A DNA stretch of 64,000 nt from Pseudomonas nunensis (GTDB lineage: Bacteria > Pseudomonadota > Gammaproteobacteria > Pseudomonadales > Pseudomonadaceae): positions 4,156,501 through 4,220,500 of the forward strand of contig NZ_CP101125.1 of the NCBI RefSeq assembly GCF_024296925.1, read 5' to 3'. Below, piece after piece: positions 35,946 to 45,032 of the stretch. Numbering within the stretch: position 1 is the stretch's first letter; the number at the start of each line of letters is the position of its first letter. A program made the translations under genes and the position numbers. The notes beneath the pieces were generated by a model. The model was not told the origin of the DNA, did not search any database, and was given only the letters and a program-made list of their open reading frames with translations.

Positions 35946-38090
35946 TTAGAACGCCTGCCCTTTTGCGGCTTTTTCCAGCAGCAGCGCGGGCGGCATGAAC
36001 CGTTCGCCATACTGCTCGGCCAGGTACTGGGCGCGGGCGACGAAGTCTTTCACGCCATATTGGTTGATGAATTGCAGCGCGCCGCCGGTCCATGCCGCGA
36101 AGCCGATGCCGAAGATCGAGCCGACGTTCGCGTCCGCCGTCGAAGTCAGCACGCCCTCCTCCACGCAGCGCACGGTTTCGATGGCTTGCACGAACAACAG
36201 GCGATCACGCACGTCCTTCGGCGAAATCTGCCCGTCAGCCTTTTCGAAACGGGTTTTCAGCTCTGGCCATAGATGTTTCTGCCCTCCGGCCGGGTAATCG
36301 TAGAAACCACCGCCAGCAGCCTTGCCCGGACGTTTGTATTCGTTGAGCAGCAAGTCAATCACGGCGAACGCCGGGTGTTCTATCAGCGGTTTCCCTTCTG
36401 CTTGCAGGTCTTTGGCCGTTTGTTGACGGATATGGCTCATCAGGCTGAGGGAAACTTCGTCGGAGATCGCCAGAGGCCCGACAGGCATGCCAGCCTTGCG
36501 CGCTTCGGTCTCAATCATCGGCGCGCTCACGCCTTCGCCGAGCATGGCGATGCCTTCATTGGTGAAGGTGCCGAACACTCGCGAGGTAAAGAAGCCGCGA
36601 CTGTCGTTGACCACAATCGGGGTTTTCTTGATTTGCAGGACGAAATCGAAACCACGGGCCAGGGTTTCGTCGCTGGTGTTCGTGCCCTTGATGATTTCCA
36701 CCAACGGCATTTTCTCCACTGGACTGAAGAAATGCAGGCCGATGAACTTGCTCTGGTCCGGCACGGCAGTCGCCAGGCCGCTAATTGGCAGGGTTGAAGT
36801 GTTGGAAGCAATCACCGCGTCCGCGCCGACGACTTTCTGTGCCGCCGCCGAGACTTTGGCTTTCAGATCGCGATCTTCGAACACCGCTTCAATGATCAGG
36901 TCGCAGCCGGCCAGGTCCGCATCGTTTTCGGTGGTGTGAATCCGCGCCAGCACCGCATCGCGTTGCTCGGGGCTCAATTGGCCACGGGAGACTTTCTTGT
37001 CCAGCAGCGTCGCCGAATGCGCCTTGCCCTTCTGCGCCGCAGCAAGATTGATGTCCTTGAGCACGACGTCGATGCCCGCCGAGGCACTGACAAAGGCAAT
37101 CCCGGCGCCCATCATTCCTGCGCCCAACACACCTACTCGGCGCGTCACATAAGGCGCAAATCCCTGCGGCCGCGAACCGCCGGCATTGATTTCGTTGAGC
37201 TGGAACCAGAAGGTGCCGATCAGGTTCTTCGACACCTGGCCGGTGGTCAATTCAGTGAAGTAACGAGTTTCGATCAGGTGCGCGGTGTCGAAATCCACTT
37301 GGGCGCCTTCCACCGCCGCGCAGAGGATTTTCTCCGGCGCCGGCAGCGTGCCCTGGGTTTTAGTGCGCAGGATCGATGGCGCGATAGCCAACATCTGCGC
37401 GACTTTCGGGCTCGACGGCGTGCCGCCCGGGATCTGATAACCCTTCACGTCCCAACGCTGCACAGCCGCAGGATTGGCGAGAATCCACGCCCGCGACTTC
37501 GCCAACAGTTCATCGTGATCCGCTGCCAGCTCATCGATCAAACCGGCCTGCAACGCCTGCTGCGGCCGGACTTTTTTACCTTCGAGCAAATACGGCAGGG
37601 CTTTCTCAATCCCCAACATGCGCACCATGCGCACCACTCCACCGCCGCCCGGCAACAAGCCGAGGGTCACTTCCGGCAGGCCGAGTTGCACCGACGAATT
37701 ATCCAGCGCCACGCGGTGATGGCAGGCGAGGCAGATTTCCCACCCGCCGCCCAATGCCGCGCCGTTGATTGCGGCGACAACCGGTTTGCCGAGGGTTTCC
37801 AGAGTGCGCAGTTGCCCCTTCAACGTCAGCACCATGTCGTAGAAGGCTTTGGCTTCAGGCTTGCCGACCTTGATCAGCTCATTGAGATCGCCGCCGGCGA
37901 AGAAGGTTTTCTTGGCCGAGGTGATGATGACCCCGGCGATGCTGTCCTTTTCCGCGACCAATTGAGTGACGCGGGCGGCCATGGCCACGCGGTACACCGC
38001 GTTCATGGTGTTGGCGCTCTGGCCCGGCATGTCGATGGTCAGGACGACGATCTGGTCCTGGCCCTTTTCGTAACGAATGGCTTCAGTCAT
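35946..38090 (-). CDS. FadB/FadJ-like enoyl-CoA hydratase / 3-hydroxyacyl-CoA dehydrogenase
   Basis: The 714-residue two-enzyme fatty-acid oxidation protein. Residues 1-190 are a crotonase domain (FAGGDLNELI and GAALGGGWEICLACHH). A Rossmann domain begins near residue 315 (GVLGAGMMGAGIAF). The dehydrogenase C-terminal domain follows, with GLHFFSPVEKMPLVEI and DSRGFFTSRV. It pairs with the thiolase ending 24 bp upstream, a FadB-FadA-type operon with the thiolase first. This is likely a second set beside the main fadBA of Pseudomonas. Confidence 0.92.
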   Translation of the reverse strand: MTEAIRYEKGQDQIVVLTIDMPGQSANTMNAVYRVAMAARVTQLVAEKDSIAGVIITSAKKTFFAGGDLNELIKVGKPEAKAFYDMVLTLKGQLRTLETLGKPVVAAINGAALGGGWEICLACHHRVALDNSSVQLGLPEVTLGLLPGGGGVVRMVRMLGIEKALPYLLEGKKVRPQQALQAGLIDELAADHDELLAKSRAWILANPAAVQRWDVKGYQIPGGTPSSPKVAQMLAIAPSILRTKTQGTLPAPEKILCAAVEGAQVDFDTAHLIETRYFTELTTGQVSKNLIGTFWFQLNEINAGGSRPQGFAPYVTRRVGVLGAGMMGAGIAFVSASAGIDVVLKDINLAAAQKGKAHSATLLDKKVSRGQLSPEQRDAVLARIHTTENDADLAGCDLIIEAVFEDRDLKAKVSAAAQKVVGADAVIASNTSTLPISGLATAVPDQSKFIGLHFFSPVEKMPLVEIIKGTNTSDETLARGFDFVLQIKKTPIVVNDSRGFFTSRVFGTFTNEGIAMLGEGVSAPMIETEARKAGMPVGPLAISDEVSLSLMSHIRQQTAKDLQAEGKPLIEHPAFAVIDLLLNEYKRPGKAAGGGFYDYPAGGQKHLWPELKTRFEKADGQISPKDVRDRLLFVQAIETVRCVEEGVLTSTADANVGSIFGIGFAAWTGGALQFINQYGVKDFVARAQYLAEQYGERFMPPALLLEKAAKGQAF

Positions 38091-38114
38091 TTCACAGTTC
38101 CTTGAAATCGGGGC

Positions 38115-39320
38115 TCAGAGGCGTTCGATGATGGTGGCAATGCCCATGCCGCCGCCGACACACAGGGTCGCGAGGCCATAGCGCAGGCGCCGGGTTTCCA
38201 GTTCATCGAGCAAGGTGCCGAGGATCGCGCAACCGGTGGCGCCCAGCGGGTGGCCCATGGCGATCGAGCCGCCGTTGACGTTGACCTTGTCCGGGTCGAT
38301 GGCCATGTCCTTGATGAATTTCAACACCACCGAGGCGAACGCTTCGTTGACTTCGAACAGATCGATGTCTTCAACCCGCAACCCGGCCTTGGCCAATGCC
38401 TTGCGGGTAGCCGGCGCGGGGCCGGTGAGCATGATGGTCGGGTCGGTGCTGGTGACCGCCGTCGCCACGATTCGCGCCCGCGGCTGCAAACCCAGCGCCC
38501 GGCCCTTGGCTTCGGAGCCGATCAGCATCAGTGCCGCGCCATCGACGATCCCGGAACTGTTGCCCGGCGTGTGTACGTGATTGATCCGCTCGATGTGGCT
38601 GTAGACCCGCAACGCCGTGGCGTCGAAACCCATTTGCCCCATCATTTCAAAACTCGGCTTGAGCTTGCCCAAGCCCTCCAGGGTCGATTCGGCGCGGATG
38701 AATTCATCATGATCGAGCAGGATGATGCCGTTCTGGTCCTGCACCGGCACCAGGGATTTGCTGAACGAACCGTCCGCCCGAGCCCGCGCAGCTTTTTGCT
38801 GGGAGTGCAGTGCGTAGGCATCGACGTCCTGGCGGCTGAAGCCTTCAATCGTGGCGATCAGGTCAGCGCCAACGCCTTGGGGCGTGAAGTGGCTGTGCAG
38901 GTTGGTTTCCGGGTCCAGCGCCCAGGCGCCGCCGTCGCTGCCCATGGGTACGCGAGACATGGACTCGACCCCGCCCACAACAACGAGGTCTTCGAAACCG
39001 GAACGGACTTTCATCGCGCCAAGGTTTACCGCCTCCAGCCCCGAGGCGCAGAAGCGGTTGATCTGCAGACCCGCCACGCTGACATCCCAATCGGCGACCT
39101 GCGCCGCCGTCTTGGCGATGTCGGAGCCCTGATCGCCGATGGGCGTGACACAGCCGAGCACCACGTCATCGACCTGGCTGGTATCCAGCGACGTGCGCTG
39201 CTGCAACGCCGTCAGCAACCCGGCCACCAGGTTCACCGGTTTGACGCTGTGCAGCGCGCCATCGGCCTTGCCTTTGCCGCGTGGCGTGCGCAGCGCGTCG
39301 AAAATCAGAGCTTCGGTCAT
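38115..39320 (-). CDS. Acetyl-CoA C-acyltransferase (thiolase)
   Basis: The 401-residue thiolase has the nucleophile Cys91 ([14 protein letters not shown]), the GHPLGATG histidine loop and the C-terminal CVGGGMG cysteine. With the downstream two-enzyme FadB-like protein it completes beta-oxidation cycles. It is first in the operon, and a 390-bp upstream gap likely holds the promoter. Confidence 0.93.
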   Translation of the reverse strand: MTEALIFDALRTPRGKGKADGALHSVKPVNLVAGLLTALQQRTSLDTSQVDDVVLGCVTPIGDQGSDIAKTAAQVADWDVSVAGLQINRFCASGLEAVNLGAMKVRSGFEDLVVVGGVESMSRVPMGSDGGAWALDPETNLHSHFTPQGVGADLIATIEGFSRQDVDAYALHSQQKAARARADGSFSKSLVPVQDQNGIILLDHDEFIRAESTLEGLGKLKPSFEMMGQMGFDATALRVYSHIERINHVHTPGNSSGIVDGAALMLIGSEAKGRALGLQPRARIVATAVTSTDPTIMLTGPAPATRKALAKAGLRVEDIDLFEVNEAFASVVLKFIKDMAIDPDKVNVNGGSIAMGHPLGATGCAILGTLLDELETRRLRYGLATLCVGGGMGIATIIERL

Positions 39321-39360
39321 GTGGTCCTCGAACCTGTGCGGGGAATAAAAGCTGAGTTCT

Positions 39361-39711
39361 CACCTTAAGCCCAGCAGCGCCGGATTCAATGACCGCAATG
39401 CTCACGGACGTTGACGGTCACGCTCAGACGGACGGTAGTCAGCTATCGGATTAACCGATTCAGGTGACGAAGCTGTCTAGCAAACGGGCGCCCAAGAAGC
39501 TGGCAATAGGCCTCATGCCTTTTTAAGAGCTTTTAACGTCAGGACCATACTAAATGGATCTAAACCAAGTGTGACGCGGGCTCTAAGGTGAAGATGTACG
39601 AAGTTGTCGTCGGGTTTTGCCGAGGCACTCGTCCTACAGGAAGTGCAGCGCTTTGCCGTCATGGAGATATGCAGGCAGGCATCAGGAAATAACAAAAAAA
39701 GGCGGTCAGCC
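39361..39711. other. Intergenic region upstream of the thiolase and the small membrane peptide
   Basis: About 350 bp without a convincing gene. It holds the palindrome ATCGGATTAACCGAT at 39445-39459, about 125 bp from the thiolase start, a candidate operator for the beta-oxidation operon. Confidence 0.45.
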
Positions 39712-39807
39712 ATGTTCAAACATTCGAAAGTACGTCAAGCCGGACTCATCCTATTCGCCACTACGCTGTTGTTGATTTTGCCGAACCTGACCAAGGTGAT
39801 CGGCTAG
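39712..39807 (+). CDS. 31-residue single-pass membrane peptide
   Basis: The ATG at 39712 is preceded by AAAGGCGG at good spacing. The peptide has a short basic N-terminus (MFKHSKVRQAG) and one membrane helix (LILFATTLLLILPNL) followed by TKVIG. The form is that of a real small membrane protein rather than chance, because the charge and hydrophobic arrangement are ideal. Conservation must be tested. It is 108 bp before the cytochrome c gene. Confidence 0.5.
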   Translation: MFKHSKVRQAGLILFATTLLLILPNLTKVIG

Positions 39808-39915
39808 TCGCTGGTAAAAAAATAGCGTCAGGATTTGCTATCGCCTCATAAAAATGTGACTGGCTCGCTACCCGGGCCAGCGTGGCTGTGCCAACCTTCA
39901 CGGCACTTCCACGAC

Positions 39916-40737
39916 ATGGACGGCGATCACTTGAAAGCACTTTTTCTATTGGGGGCCATGCTGGTCGGCTCGCCCCTGTATGCCGCACAGCTGAACCTGG
40001 AGCTGGGCGCGAGCAGTCGCACCTGGCAGACCGAGGAGTTGCTCAAGCATCCTCAGGCCCAAACCATCAGCATCAGCAACGACGTTTCCTACAAGCGCGA
40101 CATGAGTTATCGCGCCGTGCCGTTGGCCGCGTTGTTGACCGGCATCAAGCCTGACGACCACTTGCAAGCCGTGGCGCTGGACGGTTTTGCCGCTGAACTG
40201 GCGGCGGCGCCGTTGCTCAATACGAAAGGCGCGCAGGCCTGGCTGGCGATTGAAGACCCGGCCAAGCCGTGGCCGCCACTGTCTGAAGGCAAGCACAGTG
40301 CCGGGCCGTTTTATCTGGTCTGGACCAATCCGCAGGCCGGCAATATCAGCCCGGAACAATGGCCATTCGAAGTCGCCAGCATCAAGCGCATGGCGCCAGT
40401 GGCCCAACGCTTTCCTGCCCTGCTACCTGATCCTGCGTTGAAGGCGGACGATCCGGTGAATCAAGGCTTTGCCTTGTTCCAGAAGAATTGCCTGGCCTGC
40501 CATCGACTCAACGGCGCGGGCGATGCGCAGTTCGGGCCGGATTTGAATATCCCGTTCAACCCCACCGAGTACTTCGGCGCGGATTTCCTCAAGCGCTACA
40601 TTCGTGATCCACAGAGTTTGAGGCAGTGGCCGCAAGCGAAGATGCCGGCGTTTTCCGAGCAGGTGTTGCCGGCGGGGGATCTGGATTTGTTGGTGGGGTA
40701 TTTGAAGCATATGGCGGGGCGTAAGGTTAAGCCTTAG
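39916..40737 (+). CDS. Exported cytochrome c with an N-terminal molybdopterin-domain-like region
   Basis: The 273-residue protein has a signal peptide (about residues 6-24, LKALFLLGAMLVGSPLYAA) and a single CLACH haem site (Cys192, Cys195, His196) with a likely Met ligand in AKMPAF. Residues 30-165 (RTWQTEELLKHPQAQ, YRAVPLAALL, GPFYLVWTNPQ) look like the sulfite-oxidase type fold without its catalytic cysteine. It is probably a periplasmic electron carrier for an unidentified partner. The start is the ATG that directly precedes the signal sequence. Confidence 0.75.
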   Translation: MDGDHLKALFLLGAMLVGSPLYAAQLNLELGASSRTWQTEELLKHPQAQTISISNDVSYKRDMSYRAVPLAALLTGIKPDDHLQAVALDGFAAELAAAPLLNTKGAQAWLAIEDPAKPWPPLSEGKHSAGPFYLVWTNPQAGNISPEQWPFEVASIKRMAPVAQRFPALLPDPALKADDPVNQGFALFQKNCLACHRLNGAGDAQFGPDLNIPFNPTEYFGADFLKRYIRDPQSLRQWPQAKMPAFSEQVLPAGDLDLLVGYLKHMAGRKVKP

Positions 40738-40760
40738 CTTTGCGCTGGCCGGGCTGGCCT

Positions 40761-40839
40761 CTTCGCGGGCAAGCCTCGCTCCTACAGGGGATTTGTGCGG
40801 TTCACAGATCCCCTGTAAGAGCGAAGCTTGCTCGCGAAG
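40761..40839. repeat. REP hairpin (CTTCGCGGGCAAGCCTCGCTCC family, diverged second arm)
   Basis: Inverted REP units around a short loop that pairs internally (ggggatttgtg...cacagatcccc). The second arm carries several mismatches. It lies between convergent genes. Confidence 0.82.
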
Positions 40840-40851
40840 CGGTATCCCCGA

Positions 40852-41667
40852 TTACTGCTGCTGGACGGAGATTACCGGCGCAAAAACCGGCGTCGGCGAC
40901 ACGAACACCTTCGCATGCATCTGCTCGCACCCACCGCCCCGGCGCATCCCGCGCACCGGGCAGGCATCCAGGTAATCCAGGCCCACCGCCAGCTTCAGAT
41001 GGCGCTCCGGTCGGGCCAATTGGTTAGTCACGTCGAAGCTGTACCACGCGTCATCCAGCCAGGCTTCGGCCCAGGCGTGACTGGCCAGGTGTTCGCTGTT
41101 CTCGCTGTACAAATACCCCGACACATAACGCGCTGGAATCCCCAGGCTGCGGGCGCAGGCGAGAAACGCATGGGTGTGATCCTGGCAGACACCGGAACGC
41201 CCGGCGAAGGCCTGGGCAGCGCTGGTATCCACTTCGGTGGAGCCCGGCGTGTAGGTCATGTGCTGGTTCAGGCCCTGCATCAAGTCGATCAGCGCGGTGC
41301 GATCCCGACGCTTCTTGCATTCCTTTTCCGCGAACGCCCGCAAGGCTTCGTCGGCTTCGGTCAATCGGGTGAAACGCAGGAACGGCAGCGCCGATTGGCT
41401 CTCATGTTCGGCTTCGCGCAGTTCATCGATATCGACCTGGCCGCGAGCGCCAATAATGATCGCCTCGTGAGGCTCGTCCATGGTCAGCACGTGCAGGATG
41501 TTGCCGAACGGATCGAGCTGCGCGCGCACCGGGCGCGGCAGGTCGAGTTGCCAGCTGAGTACGTGCTGGCGCTCGCTGTCGTGGGGTGTCAGCCGCAGGT
41601 ACTGGATGCTCGCCCGCACCTGATCTTCGTAGTGATAGGTGGTCTCGTGGCTAATGGAAAGTCTCAT
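40852..41667 (-). CDS. Transglutaminase-like cysteine peptidase
   Basis: A 271-residue protein with the bacterial transglutaminase N-terminal beta domain (MRLSISHETTYHYEDQVR) and an intact Cys161-His197-Asp212 triad (GVCQDHTHAF, SHAWAEAW, FDVTN). No signal peptide is present. The ATG at 41667 overlaps the stop of the alpha-E gene (ATGA). It belongs to a three-gene set with an alpha-E protein and an ATP-grasp protein, proposed to handle a peptide tag. The ligand is unknown. Confidence 0.88.
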   Translation of the reverse strand: MRLSISHETTYHYEDQVRASIQYLRLTPHDSERQHVLSWQLDLPRPVRAQLDPFGNILHVLTMDEPHEAIIIGARGQVDIDELREAEHESQSALPFLRFTRLTEADEALRAFAEKECKKRRDRTALIDLMQGLNQHMTYTPGSTEVDTSAAQAFAGRSGVCQDHTHAFLACARSLGIPARYVSGYLYSENSEHLASHAWAEAWLDDAWYSFDVTNQLARPERHLKLAVGLDYLDACPVRGMRRGGGCEQMHAKVFVSPTPVFAPVISVQQQ

Positions 41668-42614
41668 GCAGCCTCCAGGTAGGAACTGTGAATGGCGTTG
41701 CCCAACTGGCGCACCAGCGGGATGAACTCGGTCAGCCAGGCGTGCAGGCCTTCGTCGAGAATTTCGGAGATGCCGGTGTAGCGCAGGCGCGAATCCATCT
41801 CTGCCGCCAACCGTTGCGCAGGACGGCCGTTGGCCCCCGGTAATTGCGCGAGGATCTGGTCGATTTCTTCGGTGCAAGCCCTCAGCGAGCGCGGAACATC
41901 AGCCCGCAGCAGCAACAATTCGGCCACCTGCCGGGCGCCAGGTGCATCGCGGTAGATCTCGGTGTAGGCCTCGAACGAGGACAACGCCCGCAGCAACGCA
42001 CTCCACTGGTAGTAGGCGTGCGCCGTGCCATCGCTGACCGCTTCGGCCTGATCGCCGGCCATTTCGTAACGCGCGTCGAGCAGGCGCAACGTGTTGTCGG
42101 CCCGTTCGATAAACGTGCCCAGACGAATAAAACGAAACGCATCGTTACGCATGATCGTGCCGTAGGACGCGCCGCGAAACAGGTGCGAACGTTCCTTGAT
42201 CCACTCGCAGAAACGGCTCATGCCGTAACGACTCAGGCCCTGCTCCGCGATCCCGCGAATTTCCAGCCAGGTGGCGTTGATGTTTTCCCACATGTCGGCG
42301 GTGATTCGCCCACGCACCGCATGGGCACTGGCCCGCGCCGAACCGAGGCAGCTATAGATGCTCGCCGGGTTGGCCGCGTCCAGGGCGAAGAAATGCAACA
42401 GCCGTTCGGCATGCAACTCGCCGTGGCGCTCCAGGTAATCGTCCAGCGTGCCGGTGATCAGCAGCGGCATGGCGAGTTCGTGCAGACCGTCACCACGGCC
42501 GTCCTGCGGCATCAGCGACAGCGAATAACTGATGTCGAGCATCCGTGCGAGGTTTTCCGCCCGCTCCAGGTAACGCGACATCCAATACAAATCCGAGGCA
42601 GTTCTACTTAGCAT
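41664..42614 (-). CDS. Alpha-E domain protein (DUF403)
   Basis: The 316-residue all-helical protein begins MLSRTASDLYWMSRYLERAENLAR, the alpha-E signature. It has no known catalytic motif and is found almost only in operons with transglutaminase-like and circularly permuted ATP-grasp proteins, as here. The gene is coupled to both neighbours: 12 bp from the ATP-grasp stop and a 4-bp overlap with the transglutaminase. Confidence 0.9.
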   Translation of the reverse strand: MLSRTASDLYWMSRYLERAENLARMLDISYSLSLMPQDGRGDGLHELAMPLLITGTLDDYLERHGELHAERLLHFFALDAANPASIYSCLGSARASAHAVRGRITADMWENINATWLEIRGIAEQGLSRYGMSRFCEWIKERSHLFRGASYGTIMRNDAFRFIRLGTFIERADNTLRLLDARYEMAGDQAEAVSDGTAHAYYQWSALLRALSSFEAYTEIYRDAPGARQVAELLLLRADVPRSLRACTEEIDQILAQLPGANGRPAQRLAAEMDSRLRYTGISEILDEGLHAWLTEFIPLVRQLGNAIHSSYLEAA

Positions 42615-42626
42615 GGCAAGCTTCCT

Positions 42627-44036
42627 TCAATCCTCGACCACCCAAGTGTCCTTGGTTCCGCCGCCCTGGGAGGAATTCACCACCAGGGAGCCTTCACGCA
42701 GGGCAACACGGGTCAAACCGCCGGGTACGACCCGGGTTTCGCGGCCAGACAATACAAACGGACGCAGGTCGATGTGGCGTGGCGCGATGCCGTTTTCGAC
42801 AAAGGTCGGACAGGTCGACAGGGACAACGTCGGTTGCGCGATGTACGCGTGGGGCTTGGCTTTGATCCGTGCGCGGAACGACTCGATTTCCGCCGCCGTT
42901 GCCGCCGGCCCCACCAGCATTCCGTAACCGCCGGAGCCTTGGGTTTCCTTGACCACCAGGTCGGGAAGATTGGCCAGGACGTGGGACAGTTCCGAAGGGT
43001 TGCGGCACTGGAACGTCGGCACGTTCTTCAGGATCGGTTCTTCATCCAGGTAGAAACGGATCATGTCGGTCACGAACGGATACACCGACTTGTCATCCGC
43101 GACCCCGGTGCCGATGGCATTCGCCAGCACCACGTTGCCGGAGCGATAGGACGACAGCAGCCCTGGCACGCCGAGCATCGAGTCCGGGTTGAACGCCAGC
43201 GGATCAAGGAACGCATCGTCGAGGCGACGATAAATCACGTCGACGGCTTTCGGTCCGTCCGTGGTGCGCATGAACACCTTGTCGTCGCGCACGAACAGGT
43301 CCGCGCCTTCCACCAGTTCCACACCCATTTCCCGCGCCAGAAAGGCATGCTCGAAGAACGCGCTGTTGAAGCGCCCAGGAGTCAGCACTACCACGCTCGG
43401 ATTATCGATCGGGCTGGAGCTTTTCAGGGTGTCGAGCAACAGGTTCGGGTAGTGGTCGATGGGAGCAATGCGCTGCGCCGCGAACAACTCGGGGAACAGG
43501 CGCATCATCATCTTGCGGTCTTCGAGCATGTAGCTCACGCCGCTCGGTGTACGCAGGTTGTCTTCGAGCACGTAGTACGTGCCGTCGCCATCGCGCACCA
43601 GATCGACGCCGGAGATGTGGGAATAGATATCCCGGTGCAAATCCAGGCCTTGCATCGCCAACTGGTATTGCTCGTTGGCCAGCACTTGCTCGGCCGGGAT
43701 GATGCCGGCCTTGATGATGCGCTGCTCGTGATAGAGGTCGGCGAGGAACATGTTCAACGCCTTGACCCGCTGGATGCAGCCGCGCTCGACGATCCGCCAT
43801 TCGCTGGCGGGGATACTGCGAGGAATGGTGTCGAAGGGAATCAGGCGCTCTGTCCCCTGCTCATCACCGTAGAGCGTGAAGGTTATGCCGGCACGATGAA
43901 ACAACAGATCGGCCTCGCGTCGCCGTTGTGCCAGAAGCTCGTCAGGCGTCTCGGCCAGCCAACGGGCAAACTCCCGATAATGCGGGCGGACCAGGCCGCC
44001 GGCATCGTACATCTCATCAAAATAGGTGCGGATCAT
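42627..44036 (-). CDS. Circularly permuted ATP-grasp protein (DUF404/407)
   Basis: A 469-residue protein with the permuted ATP-grasp arrangement: MIRTYFDEMYDAGGLVRPHYREF at the start, DLVRDGDGTYYVLEDNLRTPSGVSYMLE as the metal-binding segment, and PDLVVKETQGSGGYGMLVGP as the ATP-binding strand near residue 365. It probably makes an amide or peptide bond. It is the first gene of the alpha-E/transglutaminase operon. The proteasome-like Anbu gene that often goes with this set is not seen in the window. Confidence 0.9.
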   Translation of the reverse strand: MIRTYFDEMYDAGGLVRPHYREFARWLAETPDELLAQRRREADLLFHRAGITFTLYGDEQGTERLIPFDTIPRSIPASEWRIVERGCIQRVKALNMFLADLYHEQRIIKAGIIPAEQVLANEQYQLAMQGLDLHRDIYSHISGVDLVRDGDGTYYVLEDNLRTPSGVSYMLEDRKMMMRLFPELFAAQRIAPIDHYPNLLLDTLKSSSPIDNPSVVVLTPGRFNSAFFEHAFLAREMGVELVEGADLFVRDDKVFMRTTDGPKAVDVIYRRLDDAFLDPLAFNPDSMLGVPGLLSSYRSGNVVLANAIGTGVADDKSVYPFVTDMIRFYLDEEPILKNVPTFQCRNPSELSHVLANLPDLVVKETQGSGGYGMLVGPAATAAEIESFRARIKAKPHAYIAQPTLSLSTCPTFVENGIAPRHIDLRPFVLSGRETRVVPGGLTRVALREGSLVVNSSQGGGTKDTWVVED

Positions 44037-44182
44037 GCCGTACTCCTTGTCACCCGGACATCTAGGCTTCGCAAGGCCCGTGCCATCGGCATAAACGCTT
44101 TAATTTCAATCAGTTGGATAATCGCCCCAAAAGCGCCGCACCAATCCTGTGCGGCAAACGCCCCAACCTGATCGCCCCCGCT

Positions 44183-44324
44183 TCATTGCGAAGCAATGTT
44201 GTCGCCTATCACCAGCATAGTCAGAGTTGATTTCACTGCCCGGGAGTTGCTGCGGATAATCGGCGCATTCGTTTCAAAACCTCTCCAACTTCCCTTTGGC
44301 CGCCTGTTTAGGCGGCTTTTTTTT
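44183..44324 (+). ncRNA. Possible small RNA ending in a strong terminator
   Basis: A rho-independent terminator at 44299-44324 points rightward, yet no plus-strand gene lies upstream within more than 3 kb. The 110 bp before it contain short inverted repeats (TTGCGAAGCAA near 44188) and no reading frame. A small RNA is a reasonable explanation, but its start and promoter are not located. Confidence 0.35.
44299..44324 (+). terminator. Rho-independent terminator
   Basis: GCCGCC and GGCGGC pair around a 6-base loop and are followed by eight T on the plus strand. Confidence 0.85.
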
Positions 44325-44355
44325 GGGTTTTTGAAATGTTGTGAATCAAAAGCGA

Positions 44356-44398
44356 AGATCAAAAGATCGCAGCCTCGTTGCACTCGACAGCTCCTACA
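44356..44398. repeat. Single REP-type unit (half of the family at 7109 and 57142)
   Basis: GATCAAAAGATCGCAGCCTCG followed by CGACAGCTCCTACA is one arm of the hairpin family present complete at 7109 and 57142. Here the second arm is missing. Confidence 0.75.
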
Positions 44399-44476
44399 GG
44401 GAATGGGTAAACCGCACAAACAAAAACGGCCAACCCGAAGGTCAGCCGTTGCTGGATGTTGTCGCTGTTCATAGTG

Positions 44477-44818
44477 TTATGCGAGTAGCCCTCGTACCTC
44501 TTGCTTGACGCCCCATCCTTCGATGATCCCGCCCAGAGGTTCAACCACGGCCTCGAAGTCCTGCTCAAAGTCGCCGATGCCATCGTAGGTGGCGTACATC
44601 ACTTTGCTCAGTTCCAGATGCCACGCGCCGTCGTCGCGCACGCTGATCTGGGCATTCAAGGATTCACCACAAAAATGACCTGCCGCCCTGCGTGCCCGCT
44701 CCTCGTCCGGGAAAATCGCGTAGAACTCGATGGGATGGAATCTTGAAAAGTCGAACCCGCCTTCCTTCATGCGGCGCAGTACGCTGGTACTGATGTCTTC
44801 TTGATAGGCTGTGCTCAT
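44477..44818 (-). CDS. RraB-family protein (ribonuclease E inhibitor-like)
   Basis: The 113-residue acidic protein carries the RraB pattern: a central strand HPIEFYAIFPDEERARRAA, and a second half WHLELSKVMYATYDGIGDFEQDFEAVVEPLGG. RraB of E. coli binds and inhibits RNase E; the function is not shown in Pseudomonas. The ATG at 44818 follows AGGAGG, a strong site. Confidence 0.75.
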   Translation of the reverse strand: MSTAYQEDISTSVLRRMKEGGFDFSRFHPIEFYAIFPDEERARRAAGHFCGESLNAQISVRDDGAWHLELSKVMYATYDGIGDFEQDFEAVVEPLGGIIEGWGVKQEVRGLLA

Positions 44819-45032
44819 GAATCGTCCTCCTAAAACCATATGGATAGACTTTCCGTACTCCCGACGCCCGCAACCGATTGGTGGAGACGATACGGCAACC
44901 AGGTTGCCGTCGGGGTTTAAGCATGTAGCTGACAAGACCAGACCTTAGCGATCCGTTCGCTGATCTCGCTTGCAGAGTAGCCCCAAGTCGGAGCCGCTGC
45001 CAAGGTCTGGATGTGAATGAGACAGGTGAGGT
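44819..45032. other. Intergenic region with a long-range inverted repeat
   Basis: CCAGACCTT (44938-44946) and AAGGTCTGG (45002-45010) enclose 55 bp with a smaller hairpin AGCGA/TCGCT at 44947-44961. It lies downstream of the small gene at 45033 and could be its structured 3' end. No gene was seen. Confidence 0.4.
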
